In this document: positions 7,111 through 13,655 of the stretch, in pieces | Numbering within the stretch: position 1 is the stretch's first letter | Layout of the letters: each line of letters begins with the position of its first letter | Notes under the pieces: model-generated | What the model was told of the DNA's origin: nothing | Seen by the model: only the letters and a program-made list of their open reading frames with translations | The model's database searches: none | Assembly (NCBI GenBank): GCA_049613665.1 | Contig: JBMZCV010000142.1 | Location: 1-13,655, forward strand | Direction of reading: 5' to 3' | DNA length: 13,655 nucleotides | From: JBMZCV01 sp049613665 | Lineage (GTDB): Bacteria; Bacteroidota; Bacteroidia; Chitinophagales; UBA2359 | Program-made: the position numbers and the translations under genes

Positions 7111-7586
7111 GTCTTGGTAGTTACTTTTTTTTTAATTAGACAAATTACTATAAAGAAATATTGTAATATATCTTGGCAAAGATACAAAAACATTAATGAT
7201 TTACGAAAATCTATTTGTATAGAAATCAACTATATAAAACGTTGAAAGGTTTAGATACGCTGCAAAAAAATAGTTGAAAAGAGACTATAAATGCTTACAT
7301 ACGGTTTAATCTTTGTTTTTTGGCTAAAAAAAAGTATTTATTTGAGCTAAAAACTTAACTTTTTTCGCAACTCAATAGCCTCTAATAGCCTGATAATCAA
7401 CGTATTAGCTTACACCAACAAATAAATGCTTATCACATATCATTAAAACAAATATTTATTGAAAATACTGTTTTAAAATATGTTATTTTTTCTAAAAAAC
7501 TTAGACTTTGTTTAAAAAAAAAATTAAATTGCAAATAACAATCATTCATTTACAAAAACATATAAATTACAAAAAAGTTATTAAAA
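7111..7586. other. 476-base divergent spacer between the helicase and desaturase genes
   Basis: This stretch must hold promoters in both directions. The helicase promoter is recognisable (7177-7209). For the rightward gene, the nearest matches are TAATCTTTG (about 7311-7319) and TAGACTTTG (about 7502-7510), each with three bases instead of two between TA and TTTG, so neither is firm. A short direct repeat, AATAGCCT, occurs twice near 7375-7391. No gene or RNA family was recognised. Confidence 0.5.
7177..7209 (-). promoter_or_regulatory. Promoter of the SNF2 helicase gene
   Basis: On the minus strand TATCTTTG (7177-7184) is an exact Bacteroidota -7 element. The -33 region reads TTTTCG (7204-7209), one mismatch from TTTTTG, at a spacing of about 19 nt. 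Transcription would begin near 7170, giving a leader of about 60 nt before the GTG start. Confidence 0.55.
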
Positions 7587-8468
7587 ATGATAGAAAATGA
7601 TCCTGTTATATATGCCATACCGATATTCAATCTCCTTATTATAGTAGAATTTTTATTGCACTACAAAGAACGCACAAAAACAGCAGAACTAAAAGATAGT
7701 CTAGCGTCTATTGCAATGGGTTTGGGTTCGATTGTCATCAATTTTGGAGCGAAAGCAGCCGCACTTGCGGTATATTATTTTTTATATCAATTTCGCATCT
7801 TTGATTTGGGTTGGCAATGGTGGGTGTGGCTTTTGCTGCTTTTTGCTGATGATTTTACATTTTATTGGCATCATCGCCTAAGCCATCAAATAAGATTATT
7901 ATGGGCTGCACACATCAACCATCATTCTTCTGAAAGATACAACCTAACTACTGCTTTGAGACAAAGCTGGACAGAAGAACTCTATAAATATGGATTTTGG
8001 TGTTGGTTGCCTCTTGTGGGTTTTTCGCCTATTATGATAATGATGATGATATCTATTAGCCTCATTTATCAATTTTTCTTGCATACTGAAACTGTAAAAA
8101 AGCTGGGTTTTCTCGAACTTTTTATGAATACACCTTCTCATCATCGAGTGCATCATGCTACAAATATTCAGTATTTAGACCGAAATCATGCAGGTATTTT
8201 TATTATTTGGGACAAAATTTTTGGTACATTTCAAGTAGAAGAAGCGGAAAATAAGCCTGTTTTTGGTATCACAAATAATATTGATACTTTTAATCCATTG
8301 AAAATAGCCTCTCATGAGTTTGTTAATTTACGACATGATGTGAGCAAAGCACCAACTTTTATTGACAAAATAAAATATGTATTCATGCCTCCAGGCTGGC
8401 GACATGAAGGCGAAATAAGCACCTCGAAATATTTGCAACAAAAATGGAAAAAAGAACATCAAGAGTAA
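7587..8468 (+). CDS. Sterol desaturase / fatty acid hydroxylase superfamily membrane protein
   Basis: This 293-residue integral membrane protein has the histidine clusters of the di-iron fatty acid hydroxylase superfamily: H96-x3-H100 (HRLSH), H109-x2-H112-H113 (HINHH), H166 (FLHTE) and H185-H186-x2-H189-H190 (HHRVHH), plus H201. These bind two irons for O2-dependent hydroxylation or desaturation of a lipid. Hydrophobic stretches lie at about 7-24, 41-66, 76-92 and 138-166; the His clusters sit on the cytoplasmic side in known members. It resembles the alkylglycerol monooxygenase-like branch common in Bacteroidota, but the substrate cannot be read from sequence. The C-terminal ~80 residues are soluble. 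ATG at 7587 starts just ahead of the first membrane segment. It is transcribed alone and followed by a strong terminator. Confidence 0.88.
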   Translation: MIENDPVIYAIPIFNLLIIVEFLLHYKERTKTAELKDSLASIAMGLGSIVINFGAKAAALAVYYFLYQFRIFDLGWQWWVWLLLLFADDFTFYWHHRLSHQIRLLWAAHINHHSSERYNLTTALRQSWTEELYKYGFWCWLPLVGFSPIMIMMMISISLIYQFFLHTETVKKLGFLELFMNTPSHHRVHHATNIQYLDRNHAGIFIIWDKIFGTFQVEEAENKPVFGITNNIDTFNPLKIASHEFVNLRHDVSKAPTFIDKIKYVFMPPGWRHEGEISTSKYLQQKWKKEHQE

Positions 8469-8493
8469 AAAAACCTGAGTAAGGTTCAAAAAA

Positions 8494-8530
8494 ATAACTT
8501 AGCGAAAGTTATCTTTTATTTTATTTTTTA
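8494..8530 (+). terminator. Terminator of the desaturase gene, likely bidirectional
   Basis: The inverted repeat ATAACTT (8494-8500) and AAGTTAT (8506-8512), with loop AGCGA, is followed by a T-rich tail on the plus strand. On the minus strand the same stem is followed by seven Ts, so it could also stop leftward transcription. A smaller AACCT/AGGTT hairpin (8472-8486) lies between it and the stop codon. Confidence 0.7.
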
Positions 8531-8736
8531 CAAAAAAACATCCCTCCGCTAAAATAGCCAAACGACCGAAATAGCTGGCATACTATTATTTTATCAACAC
8601 AATTGTTATACTTTTTATATGCTTGCATATTTTATATACTAAAATATTTGTTTGTTTGCGTGAAATTTCTTACCATTACAGCCTGTTAGTTAATTATTAC
8701 CTTTTTATAAAAGCATCAAATAACAATAATTCACAA

Positions 8737-8764
8737 AACTCCTCTTATATATTAAAGAGGAGTT
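8737..8764 (+). terminator. Orphan terminator-like hairpin
   Basis: A perfect 10-bp stem, AACTCCTCTT (8737-8746) and AAGAGGAGTT (8755-8764), with an 8-nt loop, is followed on the plus strand by CAATTTTCTCTTTCTT. It is a strong stem for this AT-rich spacer. It lies 269 nt beyond the desaturase stop and beyond another terminator, so it does not serve a recognised gene. It could end a small RNA encoded to its left. Confidence 0.45.
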
Positions 8765-9077
8765 CAATTTTCTCTTTCTTCCCATTATTTCAATCCTATT
8801 TTTAGTATAAATTAAATATTTCTTAATAAAACATTTAATTTATTTATAATGTTCTAAAAATCAGAATGTTACTTCGTTTTTAAATACCCAAAAATACCTA
8901 AACAACTACTTATAATAAAGCTGTAAGCCTCCACAAATTATTTTTCTTTTTTTGAATTTGAATAAGTGCCAAACACTATTTATTATACACTCTATTTCGA
9001 TGTTTAAACTTTTAAAATCAATGTTTTAGCTCCCACAGTTTGTAGTATAAACCTGTCAGACTATTTTAAATACAACC

Positions 9078-9112
9078 TTTTTGTTCCAAAGTTGAAAATC
9101 AATTTATTTTTA
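9078..9112 (+). promoter_or_regulatory. Weak candidate promoter of the protease gene
   Basis: TTTTTG (9078-9083) and TATTTTTA (9105-9112) are separated by 21 nt and resemble the -33 and -7 elements, the latter with one mismatch to TAnnTTTG. The leader would be about 77 nt. The region is so T-rich that a chance match is quite possible. Confidence 0.25.
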
Positions 9113-9195
9113 ATAAAAAAACACTCCTTTTCTAATAATAACATCACTATTTCTTAATGTTTTTTTTTCTTCATTAAAAAATTTAATATTAAACA

Positions 9196-12100
9196 ATGAA
9201 AAAATTTAACCTATTTATTGGTTTATTCGCTAGTGCGGTTGTTGCTAGCTTTTCAATGTCTTTTGTCATGTCAGATGACAAAACATCGCCTCCTAGCTCA
9301 CCTCATGGACATTACTGTGCAGTACAAGCTACGCCAGATATGCGTACATTTGTGCAGCCAGACGGTACTGAATTTGAAGGCTATGTGCGAGGTACTCGTG
9401 CTGTTCATTATATCGAAACAGCAGATGGCTATACGATTTTGAAAGACAATGACGGTTTTTATAAGTATGCTATCAGCACCAACGACGGCGATTTGGCGGT
9501 CACAAATATGAAAACTACTTCAAATAATGAACGTTCTGCTCAAGTACTAACAGTTTTGAATAGTATAGATAAGCATCTTCGTTATTCGGAAGCCGTGTTA
9601 GAAACGCACTCATTGTTACATCCTCAGCCTGCAAGTGGACAACCACAAATGGTATTTCCTTCGACAGGTACTCGCAAAGCCTTATTGTTATTGGTAGATT
9701 TTCCAGACCAAGCAGCAACTTATAATGTAGCTGCTATTGATAATTTGTGCAATCAAGATGGCTACAATGTCAATGGACAAACAGGTAGTTTCCGTGATTA
9801 TTATCAAGATATTTCTTATGGTGCATTGACTATCAATACTGATGTGCAAGGCTGGTACACAACACCAAATAACAAAGCAGCTTATGGCAATGACCAACCT
9901 GGTGCTGTTGCTACCGATTTGGTGCGATATGCTGTTGACCAAGCAGAAGCAGGTGGACTTGACTTTTCGCAATATGATGGCGATGGTGATGGAGCGGTTG
10001 ATGTAGTGATGGTTATTCACTCTGGACGTGGTGCAGAAGAATCTGGCGATGGTGACGATATTTGGTCACATCGTTGGGGGCTTTCAGCAGGCGGTAATAG
10101 CGTTACTTATGATGACGTTTTGGTAAACGACTATATTATACAAGCTGAAAAATATGGTGCTACAAATATTACTAATATTGGCGTTTTGTGCCACGAATTT
10201 GGACATGCTTTAGGTTTGCCAGATTTGTATGATACTGATTATTCTACTAGTGGTGTTGGCGGCTGGTGTTTGATGGCTGGTGGTACTTGGAACAACTCGG
10301 GAAAAACTCCTGCTCAAATGTCGGCTTGGTGTAAGGAAGAAATGGGTTGGACAAATCCTAATGTTTTGTCAGGCACTCAAACTGTTACTGATATGGATTA
10401 TTCCGATAATTCAAATGTAACTTATCGCCTTAACACCCCTGTTTCTAATGAATACTTTTTGTTGGAAAATAGACAAAAACAAGGTTGGGACACATTTTTG
10501 CCAGGTGAAGGTTTAGCAATTTGGCACATAGATGCAAGCCAAAACAGCAATTCAAATGAGGATCAGCGTTTAGTCAATTTGGAAGCAGCAGATGGCAGCG
10601 ACAATGGTTCACTATTTCCTGGCTATACTAACAATACTGCTTTTAATGATTCTTCGATACCTAATGCTCAAACTTATAATGGTAGCAATAGTGGCTTTTG
10701 TGTTTCTGCCATTGTAGAAAGCGGCAACTTTGTATCTTTCCAAACAGGTGGTGCTTGTGCAACTGCTAGTTGTGATGATGGCATTCAAAATGGCGATGAA
10801 ACAGGTATTGATTGTGGTGGAAGCTGTGCTCCTTGTGTTTGTGCAAGTACGCCTATTTCTGTTCCTAGCATTACTTCTGGTGTCACTTTAGGCAATGGCA
10901 ATAGCTGCGATTTGAGGACAAGCGAAGATATTACTTACGAATTTTCTGTGCCAACAGATGGTGCTTGGACAATATCAACCTGTAATACAGCAGACTATGA
11001 TACTTATTTATTAGTTGGTACTACTTGCTGTTCAAATGATATAAGTGAGAATGATGATGGAACAAACTGTGCTAACTATTCTTCTTTTTTAGCTGCGGAA
11101 TTAATCGGAAATTCTACTTATTATCTGACCGTAGAAGGTTATGATGAGGTAGCAGCAGGAACTTTCGATGTAGAAATTGCTGCTCCAGCTTGTGCTGTTG
11201 ATTCTGTCAAAACAGCACCATTCAGCACAACAGGCTCAACAATAGCTGCTGGTAATAACTGTGATCCTTATCTTGATTTTGTAGAAGTAGGAAATGCAAA
11301 TGACATCATATATGAAATAACAATACCTAGTAGCGGTAACTGGGTATTTTCTTTAGGTGGTTCAGGCTACGATACTTATTTACTTTTAGGTTCTGCTTGT
11401 TGTTCGGCTAATATTGCAATAAATGATGATGCCAATGGCGTATTAACTTCTGAAATAATTATAGATATAACAGCAGGTACTTATTATTTAACAGTTGATG
11501 GCTATGGTACTAATGCAGGTGATTATGTATTAAATGTTTATGAAACAAGTTGTTTGGCTCCAGCCAGCTTTGATGCTGTTTCAATTGATGCAAACACGGC
11601 TTTGTATAGCTGGGAAAGTGTTGCAAATGCTGCTTCTTACGAAATTCAAGAGCGTGTTTCTGGCGAAGCGGTTTGGGAAACTGCTGGTGTAGCAAGCAAT
11701 CAAAGTTACAATGTTGAAGCACACACAGCAGGTACTACTTATGAATGGCAGGTAAGAACAGTTTGTACAAATGGCGGTATTTCTGAATGGTCTGCTATTC
11801 AGGTATTTACTCAGCCAGTGCAAGAAGAATGTGAAGCTTTGACTACTACTGATTTGAGTTCTGACCTTTATTATGTGGGTTCTACTCTACATACAGAACT
11901 TTCTTGGGCAGCAGTACCAAATGCAGAAGCTTATATCTTGGCAGGTCGCAAACAAGGTGGTACTACTAAGGTTTTTCCTGAAACACAAGCTACTTCTCGT
12001 ACGTTCACTAGCGGTATTAATTATAGCACAACTTACCAATGGTCTGTAAAAGTGAAATGTGATGGCGTTTGGACAGATTATGCTTTGCCTCCTGCTACTT

Positions 12101-12417
12101 TTTCAACAGGCCCAGGCCCTTCAAAAAATCAAGTAAATACTGATGGATTTGGTATTTTTGATACGAATGAAAGTTTAACAACAAAATTATATCCTAATCC
12201 AACTAACAACCTAGTAACCATTAGTGTTAAAACTATGGGCTGGGAAAATGATATAAATATTGCTGTTATGGATATGACAGGTAAAATCGTCATGCAGGAA
12301 AACACAACTTCTAGTGAAACAACACTAGATATTAGTCATTTGAATGAAGGCTTTTATTTTGTGAAAACAGAAAATGCTGGAGCAATTAGCACTACAAAAT
12401 TAGTAGTAATGAAATAA
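9196..12417 (+). CDS. Secreted M6-family metalloprotease with T9SS sorting domain
   Basis: This is a 1073-residue multidomain secreted zinc protease of the M6 (immune inhibitor A-like) type. A signal peptide (1-~25) precedes a propeptide-like region (39-~145). The catalytic domain (~155-515) has a DGDGDG loop likely to bind calcium (261-266), zinc motif H333-E-F-G-H337-x5-D343 with Glu334 as catalytic base, and a Met-turn-like GWCLMAGG (356-363). A short Cys-rich linker (526-547) follows. Then come two related beta domains resembling the bacterial pre-peptidase C-terminal type (~552-663 and ~672-783), each with YDTYLL, a CCS triplet and TYYLTV(E/D)GY. Two fibronectin III-like domains (~786-873, ~880-971) follow, and finally a Por secretion-tail sorting domain (~990-1073; LYPNPTNN, ending KLVVMK). 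It is expected to cross the outer membrane by the Type IX system and be released or anchored, degrading external protein. All catalytic residues are present. The T9SS machinery is not in this window. Confidence 0.93.
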   Translation: MKKFNLFIGLFASAVVASFSMSFVMSDDKTSPPSSPHGHYCAVQATPDMRTFVQPDGTEFEGYVRGTRAVHYIETADGYTILKDNDGFYKYAISTNDGDLAVTNMKTTSNNERSAQVLTVLNSIDKHLRYSEAVLETHSLLHPQPASGQPQMVFPSTGTRKALLLLVDFPDQAATYNVAAIDNLCNQDGYNVNGQTGSFRDYYQDISYGALTINTDVQGWYTTPNNKAAYGNDQPGAVATDLVRYAVDQAEAGGLDFSQYDGDGDGAVDVVMVIHSGRGAEESGDGDDIWSHRWGLSAGGNSVTYDDVLVNDYIIQAEKYGATNITNIGVLCHEFGHALGLPDLYDTDYSTSGVGGWCLMAGGTWNNSGKTPAQMSAWCKEEMGWTNPNVLSGTQTVTDMDYSDNSNVTYRLNTPVSNEYFLLENRQKQGWDTFLPGEGLAIWHIDASQNSNSNEDQRLVNLEAADGSDNGSLFPGYTNNTAFNDSSIPNAQTYNGSNSGFCVSAIVESGNFVSFQTGGACATASCDDGIQNGDETGIDCGGSCAPCVCASTPISVPSITSGVTLGNGNSCDLRTSEDITYEFSVPTDGAWTISTCNTADYDTYLLVGTTCCSNDISENDDGTNCANYSSFLAAELIGNSTYYLTVEGYDEVAAGTFDVEIAAPACAVDSVKTAPFSTTGSTIAAGNNCDPYLDFVEVGNANDIIYEITIPSSGNWVFSLGGSGYDTYLLLGSACCSANIAINDDANGVLTSEIIIDITAGTYYLTVDGYGTNAGDYVLNVYETSCLAPASFDAVSIDANTALYSWESVANAASYEIQERVSGEAVWETAGVASNQSYNVEAHTAGTTYEWQVRTVCTNGGISEWSAIQVFTQPVQEECEALTTTDLSSDLYYVGSTLHTELSWAAVPNAEAYILAGRKQGGTTKVFPETQATSRTFTSGINYSTTYQWSVKVKCDGVWTDYALPPATFSTGPGPSKNQVNTDGFGIFDTNESLTTKLYPNPTNNLVTISVKTMGWENDINIAVMDMTGKIVMQENTTSSETTLDISHLNEGFYFVKTENAGAISTTKLVVMK

Positions 12418-12476
12418 AGACAGTTTTAAGTAGGTATAAAACCTACCGTTACTGAGCCTTTTTCGTTATTTTGCTC

Positions 12477-12514
12477 AATAGCGGTGCTTTATGATAAGCA
12501 CCTTTTCGGCTATT
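12477..12514 (+). terminator. Terminator of the protease gene, nested hairpin
   Basis: The inner stem GGTGCTT (12483-12489) and AAGCACC (12496-12502) is followed by TTTT. An outer stem, AATAGC (12477-12482) and GCTATT (12509-12514), closes around it with a TTTTCG bulge. It lies about 60 nt after the protease stop codon. Confidence 0.6.
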
Positions 12515-12574
12515 TAATAAAGTATTCGTTTAGTGGCTAACGCATTGACAATCAAGGTGTTATCTTGAATAGAC

Positions 12575-12636
12575 AATCAGCTATTCTCATTTTAGAATAA
12601 AAGTAATTTTATTTCAATGAGAATAGCTGATTTTTA
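12575..12636 (+). terminator. Long nested hairpin, probable second terminator
   Basis: A perfect 17-bp inverted repeat, AATCAGCTATTCTCATT (12575-12591) and its complement (12616-12632), encloses an inner 7-bp stem (AATAAAA 12596-12602, TTTTATT 12607-12613) with the tetraloop GTAA. On the plus strand it is followed by further Ts to 12635. The length is more than a terminator needs, so it could also be a processed RNA end or a small repeat element. Confidence 0.55.
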
Positions 12637-12644
12637 CATTTAAC

Positions 12645-12712
12645 CCAAGTTGACTACTTAGTTGCCAAATTTTTGCAACGAGTCATTAGCATAAAACTAA
12701 ACAACAACTTGG
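12645..12712. repeat. Long-range inverted repeat with internal hairpin
   Basis: The outer arms CCAAGTTG (12645-12652) and CAACTTGG (12705-12712) are perfect complements, 52 nt apart. Inside, GTTGC (12661-12665) and GCAAC (12675-12679) form a second stem with a 9-nt loop. There is no T-run on either side, so it does not look like an ordinary terminator. It lies just past the 3' end of the DUF6261-like gene. The function is unknown. Confidence 0.35.
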
Positions 12713-12721
12713 TGCTTCTGC

Positions 12722-13390
12722 CTAATTATATTTCTTTATCAATTCGTTGAGCTGTGCGATAAGGCTTTTTAGGCTATCGCTAGGTGTGAGCAAATGATGA
12801 GCTTCTATGTGTCGCACCAAACTTTCGTAAGCCGTTATTGCAGCAGGGCGCAAGGCTCTGACTGGCTCTTGTTCTTTTTCGGCTTCGTCTTGCACCCGTT
12901 CCAAATATTTTTGGGAAAAGGCTTGATTGAGCAAAGCCAATTCCGCTTTCCATTCCGTGAGATGCAGCAAAGCGAGGGCGGCAGTCAAGTCGGCACTCGC
13001 ATCAAAATCTTTGATAAGACTATCTGTTGTTGCGGTTTGTGCCTGATAGGAGAGCGTATGAATGCTGCGGTCATATTTGTTCAACTCCTGCAAAATGGCT
13101 GCTGCTGCCAAGCGATAAGTCTCTTTATAGTGCAAATGATAGGCTTTCGTTATGGCTTTGATGCCCCTAATGGCGAGGTCACGGCCAGCATCTAGCTCTT
13201 GTACGCTTTGAGTGAGCAAATTACCTTGTACAATTTTAAAAGCCATATCCAAATTGGCATAAGCTGTTTCTAAGTCTGCGAACGGAGCGGCTAAAGGAGC
13301 AAAATTGGTTTGCCTAGTCAATTCAATGACATCACTTATAAAAGCAATGAACTCACTGTTGCGAAATCTGGTTAATCTTGGAATATTCAT
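12722..13390 (-). CDS. DUF6261-like helical protein
   Basis: This 222-residue protein has no signal peptide or membrane segment and is predicted to be almost entirely alpha-helical. It opens with IPRLTRFRNSEFIAFISDVIEL, a pattern I associate with the DUF6261 family of Bacteroidota, which has no established function. Further family-like features are AGRDLAIRGIKAITKAY (68-84), a helix rich in Ala (94-100), LTEWKAELALLNQAF (144-158) before a Glu/Lys-rich helix (162-177), and ITAYESLVRHIEA (185-197). The ATG at 13388-13390 follows a textbook promoter. By eye the gene is richer in G and C than its neighbours and their spacers, which could reflect transfer or a different constraint. The family call is from memory of sequence style. 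It is convergent with the protease gene. Confidence 0.7.
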   Translation of the reverse strand: MNIPRLTRFRNSEFIAFISDVIELTRQTNFAPLAAPFADLETAYANLDMAFKIVQGNLLTQSVQELDAGRDLAIRGIKAITKAYHLHYKETYRLAAAAILQELNKYDRSIHTLSYQAQTATTDSLIKDFDASADLTAALALLHLTEWKAELALLNQAFSQKYLERVQDEAEKEQEPVRALRPAAITAYESLVRHIEAHHLLTPSDSLKSLIAQLNELIKKYN

Positions 13391-13421
13391 TTTTATATTT
13401 GTTTAGTTAAAAAATCCATAA

Positions 13422-13453
13422 CAAATATAACTTATAATATTTGAAACTGCAAA
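13422..13453 (-). promoter_or_regulatory. Promoter of the DUF6261-like gene
   Basis: On the minus strand TTTG (13450-13453), a 20-nt spacer and TATATTTG (13422-13429) give exact matches to the -33 and -7 elements of Bacteroidota primary promoters. Transcription would begin near 13415, leaving a leader of about 25 nt before the ATG. This is the best promoter match in the window. Confidence 0.65.
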
Positions 13454-13536
13454 CAACATGTGTAATTTATTTTTGTTTTGTTGCTGGTAATAATACGCAA
13501 TAACAGCGAGATTTGTCGTTTTTTTTTGAACAGAAA

Positions 13537-13655
13537 GGCAGTTTTTTTGTCATTTGACGTTCTGCACGAGTTCAGAGGGCAGTTTTTTTGTCATTTGCCA
13601 TTCTGCACGAGTTCAGAGGGCAGTTTTTTTGTCATTTGCCATTCTGCACGAGTTC
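13537..13655. repeat. 41-bp direct tandem repeat array, open at the window edge
   Basis: Units begin at 13537, 13578 and 13619, giving an exact 41-bp period; the third unit is cut by the window end at 37 bases. Each unit starts GGCAGTTTTTTTGTCATTTG, continues to a conserved CTGCACGAGTTC, and ends CAGAG. The second and third are identical over the visible part. The first differs at two positions near its middle (ACG instead of CCA). The sequence just before the first unit (ACAGAAA) looks like a decayed unit end, so this is probably the array boundary. The period is not a multiple of three and there are no unique spacers, so it is neither a coding repeat nor a CRISPR array. Confidence 0.9.

Larger units (their letters stand above)
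8469..9195. other. 727-base spacer with hairpins, no recognised gene
   Basis: The spacer begins with the terminator of the desaturase gene (8494 onward). A second strong hairpin at 8737-8764 has no gene in front of it. Between the two lie about 200 bases with no convincing ORF on either strand; an untranslated RNA there is possible. Further right, 8765-9195 is very AT-rich, with a weak AACATT/AATGTT hairpin (8830-8853), a bulged ACAGTTT/AAAcCTGT hairpin (9035-9056) and a promoter-like pair for the protease gene (9078-9112). No known riboswitch or structured RNA was recognised. Confidence 0.5.
12418..12721. other. 304-base convergent spacer with several folded elements
   Basis: This spacer separates the convergent protease and DUF6261-like genes. 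It holds a GTAGGT/ACCTAC hairpin (12430-12446), two terminator-like hairpins (12477-12514 and 12575-12636) and a long-range CCAAGTTG/CAACTTGG pair (12645-12712) enclosing a smaller hairpin. No ORF is convincing. Confidence 0.55.

Noticed and set aside
8623..8805. 60-codon plus-strand ORF in the 727-base spacer
   Set aside because: It reads straight through the strong hairpin at 8737-8764 and has a composition typical of untranslated AT-rich DNA.
13537..13655. CRISPR array
   Set aside because: The units abut directly in a 41-bp period with no unique spacers, and no cas gene is present.

Overview
The window looks like chromosomal DNA from a low-GC member of the Bacteroidota. The evidence is a secreted protease ending in a Type IX secretion (Por secretion) sorting domain, several upstream sequences matching the Bacteroidota promoter pattern (-33 TTTG, -7 TAnnTTTG), no clear Shine-Dalgarno sites, a DUF6261-like protein, and very AT-rich spacers. 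Genus cannot be fixed from this sequence. No rRNA, tRNA, CRISPR array, transposase or phage gene was seen.

Layout, left to right. Bases 1-328 hold a 46-codon ORF with a signal peptide, a terminator hairpin, and what looks like the last 18 codons of a lost T9SS cargo gene. This is followed by a minus-strand LolD-like ABC ATPase (329-958), a lipoprotein with a thioredoxin-like CxxC fold (1174-1854) and a TIR-like (ThsB/DUF1863-type) protein with an Arg/Asp-rich disordered tail (2060-2734). After a 524-base AT-rich gap comes a large minus-strand SNF2-family helicase with two SWIM zinc motifs (3259-7110, GTG start). A 476-base divergent spacer separates it from a plus-strand membrane di-iron sterol desaturase/fatty acid hydroxylase homologue (7587-8468). 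A 727-base spacer containing strong hairpins precedes a 1073-residue secreted M6-type metalloprotease (9196-12417). It converges, across a 304-base spacer full of hairpins, on a minus-strand DUF6261-like gene (12722-13390). The right edge enters a 41-bp tandem repeat array that runs out of the window.

The genes do not form one operon. Most have their own promoter-like or terminator-like signals, and their roles (envelope transport or lipoprotein trafficking, redox, chromatin-type ATPase, lipid modification, secreted proteolysis) do not make one pathway. The least ordinary parts are the TIR-like protein, in which the usual WxxxE position reads WxxxQ and which carries an RD/RN-rich tail; the remnant patchwork at the left edge; the folded elements in the 727-base and 304-base spacers; and the 41-bp tandem array beside the DUF6261-like gene. 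No complete, clearly new system is visible. The TIR-like gene, with the SNF2/SWIM helicase upstream on the same strand, is the best candidate for an accessory or defence function, but that is inference.
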